Origin: Cellvibrio sp. pealriver
GTDB taxonomy: Bacteria > Pseudomonadota > Gammaproteobacteria > Pseudomonadales > Cellvibrionaceae
Assembly: GCF_001183545.1 (NCBI RefSeq)
Contig: NZ_KQ236688.1
Coordinates: 262,404 to 326,403, forward strand
DNA: 64,000 nucleotides
Direction: 5' to 3'
Shown here: positions 61,484-64,000 of the stretch, in pieces
How positions within the stretch are numbered: position 1 is the first letter of the stretch
How the letters are laid out: the number at the start of each line of letters is the position of its first letter
Notes under the pieces: generated by a model
Databases searched by the model: none
Seen by the model: the letters and a program-made list of their open reading frames with translations, nothing else
Told to the model about the DNA's origin: nothing
Made by a program: the position numbers and the translations under genes

Positions 61484-62850
61484 TCTTTCAAGCGGGCAGC
61501 TGCTTTTTCCAGTGATTCAATCACTTTTTGTTTGTCATAGTTACGCACTTTTTCCATATCCAAATACATGGAAAAGCCTTCGGCACGATCTTCAAAGTAG
61601 CTCTGGTTTTTACCCATTTCTTTACGCAAATCCGCAACTTGATACACTTTGACGGGCATTGAAAAACCTTTAACCTGGATTTCGCCTTTGTCGCGGCACA
61701 TCACGGTGTCTTTCACCAGTGACCAAGTCTCATGGGAAATCAGGATTTCATCTGGTTCTGCTGCTGACTCAAGGCGGCTTGCGAGGTTAACTTGTGTGCC
61801 TAGCACTGTGTAATCGAGGTGATTGGATGTGCCGAAAGTACCTACGGTACAGTAACCGGTGTTGATACCCATACGAACTTGTAATGGCTTTTTGATACCT
61901 TGGTTAAACCATTCTTGTTGCATGGATTTGATACGTTTTTTCATGGCGATCGCCATGGCAACACAGCGTGTTGCGTCATCTTTTACGCCTTTGCTTGCAC
62001 TATCACCAAAAAGAACCATGATTCCATCGCCCATGAACTTATCGATAGTGCCGCCATAATGGGCAACAATTTTCGACATCTCGGTCAGGTAGTGATTGAG
62101 TAATTCGGTCAATGCTTCCGCTTCAATTTCTTCGGACAATTGACTGAAGTCTTTGATGTCTGAAAAAAACACGCTGATGCGTTTACGTTCGGCTTGCAGG
62201 TTTTTATCGTCGCCACGATTAATGGCTTGCCAGACGGTAGGTGGTAGGTAGCGAGATAACTTATAAGCGCGGATCTTGTGCCATTTTTGCTCATTTTCGA
62301 GCTGCTTTTGACTGAGCATCAATTTGTGAAAGCGTTGATGCATGTAAATCGCGTAAACTAAAAAATAAGTTGCCACACCAATCAAGCTTGCGGCGCTTAT
62401 CTGAATGCTGCTGGAAAGCACAAGTTGCGGTTTGTGTATGATCAAACTCAGGAGCACACCTACAGCAAAGGCGCTGTTGTCCTCCATCAACTTACGTGCA
62501 CCGCCACTGATTAATGCGTTGAATTGGATCATCGTCAAGAACATGATGCAGGGTAGGATGCTGAAATCCGTCAGGCTTAGTACGATACCAATAAGGGCTG
62601 CATCTACATGGGATAGCCAGCGATTGATGCGGCTCATCAATTCCGGGATTTGTTTGCGGGTGAAATGATAAGTGGCGTAGGCGTATATCAATAAAAAGAC
62701 AATCACACCCATGTGGGTGATGCTGGGGTTGTCCCAGTCAATAAAGGAAGCGAGCGTGCCGGATGCGGCAAAACAGATAAGTGCGCGAAAGTAATACTGT
62801 TGTATCGGTGATTCTGTTTGCAGCGGCTGACTTTCAGTCTTACTGTTCAT
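61468..62850 (-). CDS. cyaB: Membrane adenylate cyclase with MASE2 sensor (CyaB-like)
   Basis: 460 residues, close to the 463 of P. aeruginosa CyaB. A MASE2-type region with about six helices covers residues 22-175. The class III catalytic domain (about 215-400) has all key residues: metal Asp in VFFSDIKDFSQLSE, substrate Lys and second Asp in TIDKFMGDGIMVLF, LDYTVLGTQVNLASRLE with the catalytic Asn and Arg. It should make cAMP from ATP at the inner membrane. In Pseudomonas, CyaB feeds the Vfr regulon. Its terminal codons lie inside the shared terminator. Confidence 0.92.
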   Translation of the reverse strand: MNSKTESQPLQTESPIQQYYFRALICFAASGTLASFIDWDNPSITHMGVIVFLLIYAYATYHFTRKQIPELMSRINRWLSHVDAALIGIVLSLTDFSILPCIMFLTMIQFNALISGGARKLMEDNSAFAVGVLLSLIIHKPQLVLSSSIQISAASLIGVATYFLVYAIYMHQRFHKLMLSQKQLENEQKWHKIRAYKLSRYLPPTVWQAINRGDDKNLQAERKRISVFFSDIKDFSQLSEEIEAEALTELLNHYLTEMSKIVAHYGGTIDKFMGDGIMVLFGDSASKGVKDDATRCVAMAIAMKKRIKSMQQEWFNQGIKKPLQVRMGINTGYCTVGTFGTSNHLDYTVLGTQVNLASRLESAAEPDEILISHETWSLVKDTVMCRDKGEIQVKGFSMPVKVYQVADLRKEMGKNQSYFEDRAEGFSMYLDMEKVRNYDKQKVIESLEKAAARLKDKVII

Positions 62851-62992
62851 TGGACTAAAACCTTGTTGTTATCAGTCAGTAAGTCAATCCCTACAATATT
62901 ATTAATGCTTGCCCCAAGCCAGTGAATTAAACGGGTTTTTGGTGCAAATGTCCACTTGTTGGTGGTGCGCTGCCTCTTTTTCCAGTTGCTTA

Positions 62993-64000
62993 TTATTTAA
63001 ATTTCAATTCAAGGTATTTTTCTTCCAATTCGGTATATTGCTTGCGTAGCTCAGCAAATTCATCCTGAATTTTTTGGATGCTTGCCGGGTTGCTCTCGGT
63101 GCTTTCCGATTTTTGTTCAAGGTCGCTTTTTAGCTGATCATTTTCTTTTTCTAGGTCTTCCAGATTGCCCAGCAGTTCTTTGCTTTCTTGGGTAAAGCTC
63201 TGCAGGGTTTTTTTGATGCGTTGGTTTTCCTCCTCCAACAAGTGGTCTTTACCTAATAATTTTGCCTGCTCTGCTATTTGTTCGTGAGCCTTGTTCAGTT
63301 CTTCCTCTAACAATTGGACACAGGTATCGGATTCCTGCACAAAGCGTATCTGCCGTTGCAGCTGCTGTTCAAGCTCCTTGATGACTTGTTCTTTTTCTTC
63401 CGCACTTTCTGCTGTTTCCAGCTGGCGCTGCAGATTGTTGATGATGCGATATTGATCTGCCGCAACATTGCGCAGTTTCATAATTTCTTCGGCTGCACGG
63501 GGATCCTGACGTATGATGTTGATAGTCTTGTTTTCTACCGGTTGGCCAGTGAGGGCAGAGTTAGTGGATTGTATGTAGTGGCTAATATCGTTATAGCTGT
63601 TGCTGTATTGCCCTAATAACAGCTCATATTGCTCGCGGTCTGCGACACTATCGGCCATAGCGTACAGCTCATTGTAATAACCCTGAGCATTGGCTTGGGC
63701 TTCATTCCAGCGCTTCTCTAGATCAAAAAATAGCTTCTTGAATTTTTCCAGATTTTCTACCCGTTTTTTATACATCTCCAGTTCTTCGTTATTCTCGCTT
63801 GTGTATGACTCGGTGGGCTCGATTGTTGTTGGCAATAGTGGTTCGAGCGTCTCCCGAAAAATATTCCAATAACCTTCACTTCCCTGTACTTCGGTGGTAC
63901 CTAATTCTTCTGCGCGCAGGAAGGCATAACGCAATGCGACAATACGCTGGTTAACGGGTTGGTCTGATGGTTGGAAATTGGCAATTTCCTGGCGGGGGGC
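62993..64000 (-). CDS. Coiled-coil protein, 5' end cut by window
   Basis: The frame is open to the right edge, so the gene starts outside; a TTG at 63934 is internal. The visible 335 residues are mostly long coiled coil, Glu/Gln/Leu rich (YRIINNLQRQLETAESAEEK, LQRQIRFVQESDTCVQLLEE, NQRIKKTLQSFTQESKELLG), with a low-charge stretch near the visible start (EIANFQPSDQPVNQRIVALR). Such proteins are often scaffold or polar-organising factors, but nothing specific can be said. It lies 142 bp upstream of cyaB on the same strand and could be cotranscribed with it. Confidence 0.8.
   Translation of the reverse strand, partial: APRQEIANFQPSDQPVNQRIVALRYAFLRAEELGTTEVQGSEGYWNIFRETLEPLLPTTIEPTESYTSENNEELEMYKKRVENLEKFKKLFFDLEKRWNEAQANAQGYYNELYAMADSVADREQYELLLGQYSNSYNDISHYIQSTNSALTGQPVENKTINIIRQDPRAAEEIMKLRNVAADQYRIINNLQRQLETAESAEEKEQVIKELEQQLQRQIRFVQESDTCVQLLEEELNKAHEQIAEQAKLLGKDHLLEEENQRIKKTLQSFTQESKELLGNLEDLEKENDQLKSDLEQKSESTESNPASIQKIQDEFAELRKQYTELEEKYLELKFK

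Overview
The window looks like a moderate-GC gammaproteobacterial chromosome, most likely a Cellvibrio-type saprophyte (Cellvibrionaceae). This is inferred from gene content: four large TonB-dependent receptors, outer-membrane-type lipoprotein glycosidases, a polysaccharide deacetylase, an exosortase-associated acyltransferase, and Pseudomonas-like housekeeping genes (MASE2 cyclase CyaB, QueF, EttA, RlmE). No 16S gene or marker allows a firmer assignment. Both edges cut genes: an esterase on the left and a coiled-coil protein on the right.

Layout. 1-7.3 kb: a partial esterase, a TrmH-family methyltransferase, an FAD-dependent oxidoreductase, a phytase-like beta-propeller lipoprotein, a PIN/ribbon-helix-helix toxin-antitoxin pair under a palindromic operator, and rlmE. 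7.3-14.1 kb: a trehalose locus. lacI-type regulator and MFS transporter genes run left; a TonB-dependent receptor and a GH37 trehalase lipoprotein run right. Both sides share an intergenic region with three LacI-type operators placed two helical turns apart over both promoters. 14.1-21.8 kb: a lipid kinase/DUF2383-like pair, a large unknown protein, a deacetylase, a Ca/Na antiporter, and a divergent FMN-binding protein/MocR regulator pair. 22-24.3 kb: tonB-exbB-exbD behind a Fur-like box, which would energise the receptors. 24.4-33.9 kb: a CBS-domain membrane protein, a GH13 enzyme, an S46 peptidase, an acyltransferase, gamma-glutamyltransferase and an exosortase-associated acyltransferase.

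34-42.7 kb is a metal/cofactor block. A perfect Zur-type palindrome precedes a His-rich ZnuD-like receptor and an AztD-like lipoprotein (zinc). A cobalamin riboswitch with an RBS-masking hairpin precedes a BtuB-like receptor, and a strong terminator separates that receptor from cobO and cobQ. 42.8-48.6 kb holds a periplasmic-binding/Cache-like protein and a receptor/response-regulator/histidine-kinase operon. 48.6-51 kb is an AT-rich island with two unrecognised membrane proteins; this is the best candidate for something undescribed.

51-64 kb returns to core genes: NhaD, EttA, an unusual pentapeptide-repeat/class III cyclase fusion with altered active-site residues, a winged-helix protein, a tandemly duplicated tRNA-Glu/tRNA-Gly pair, a YadGH-like ABC exporter with queF, and cyaB. 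I saw no rRNA genes, insertion sequences, prophage or CRISPR array.
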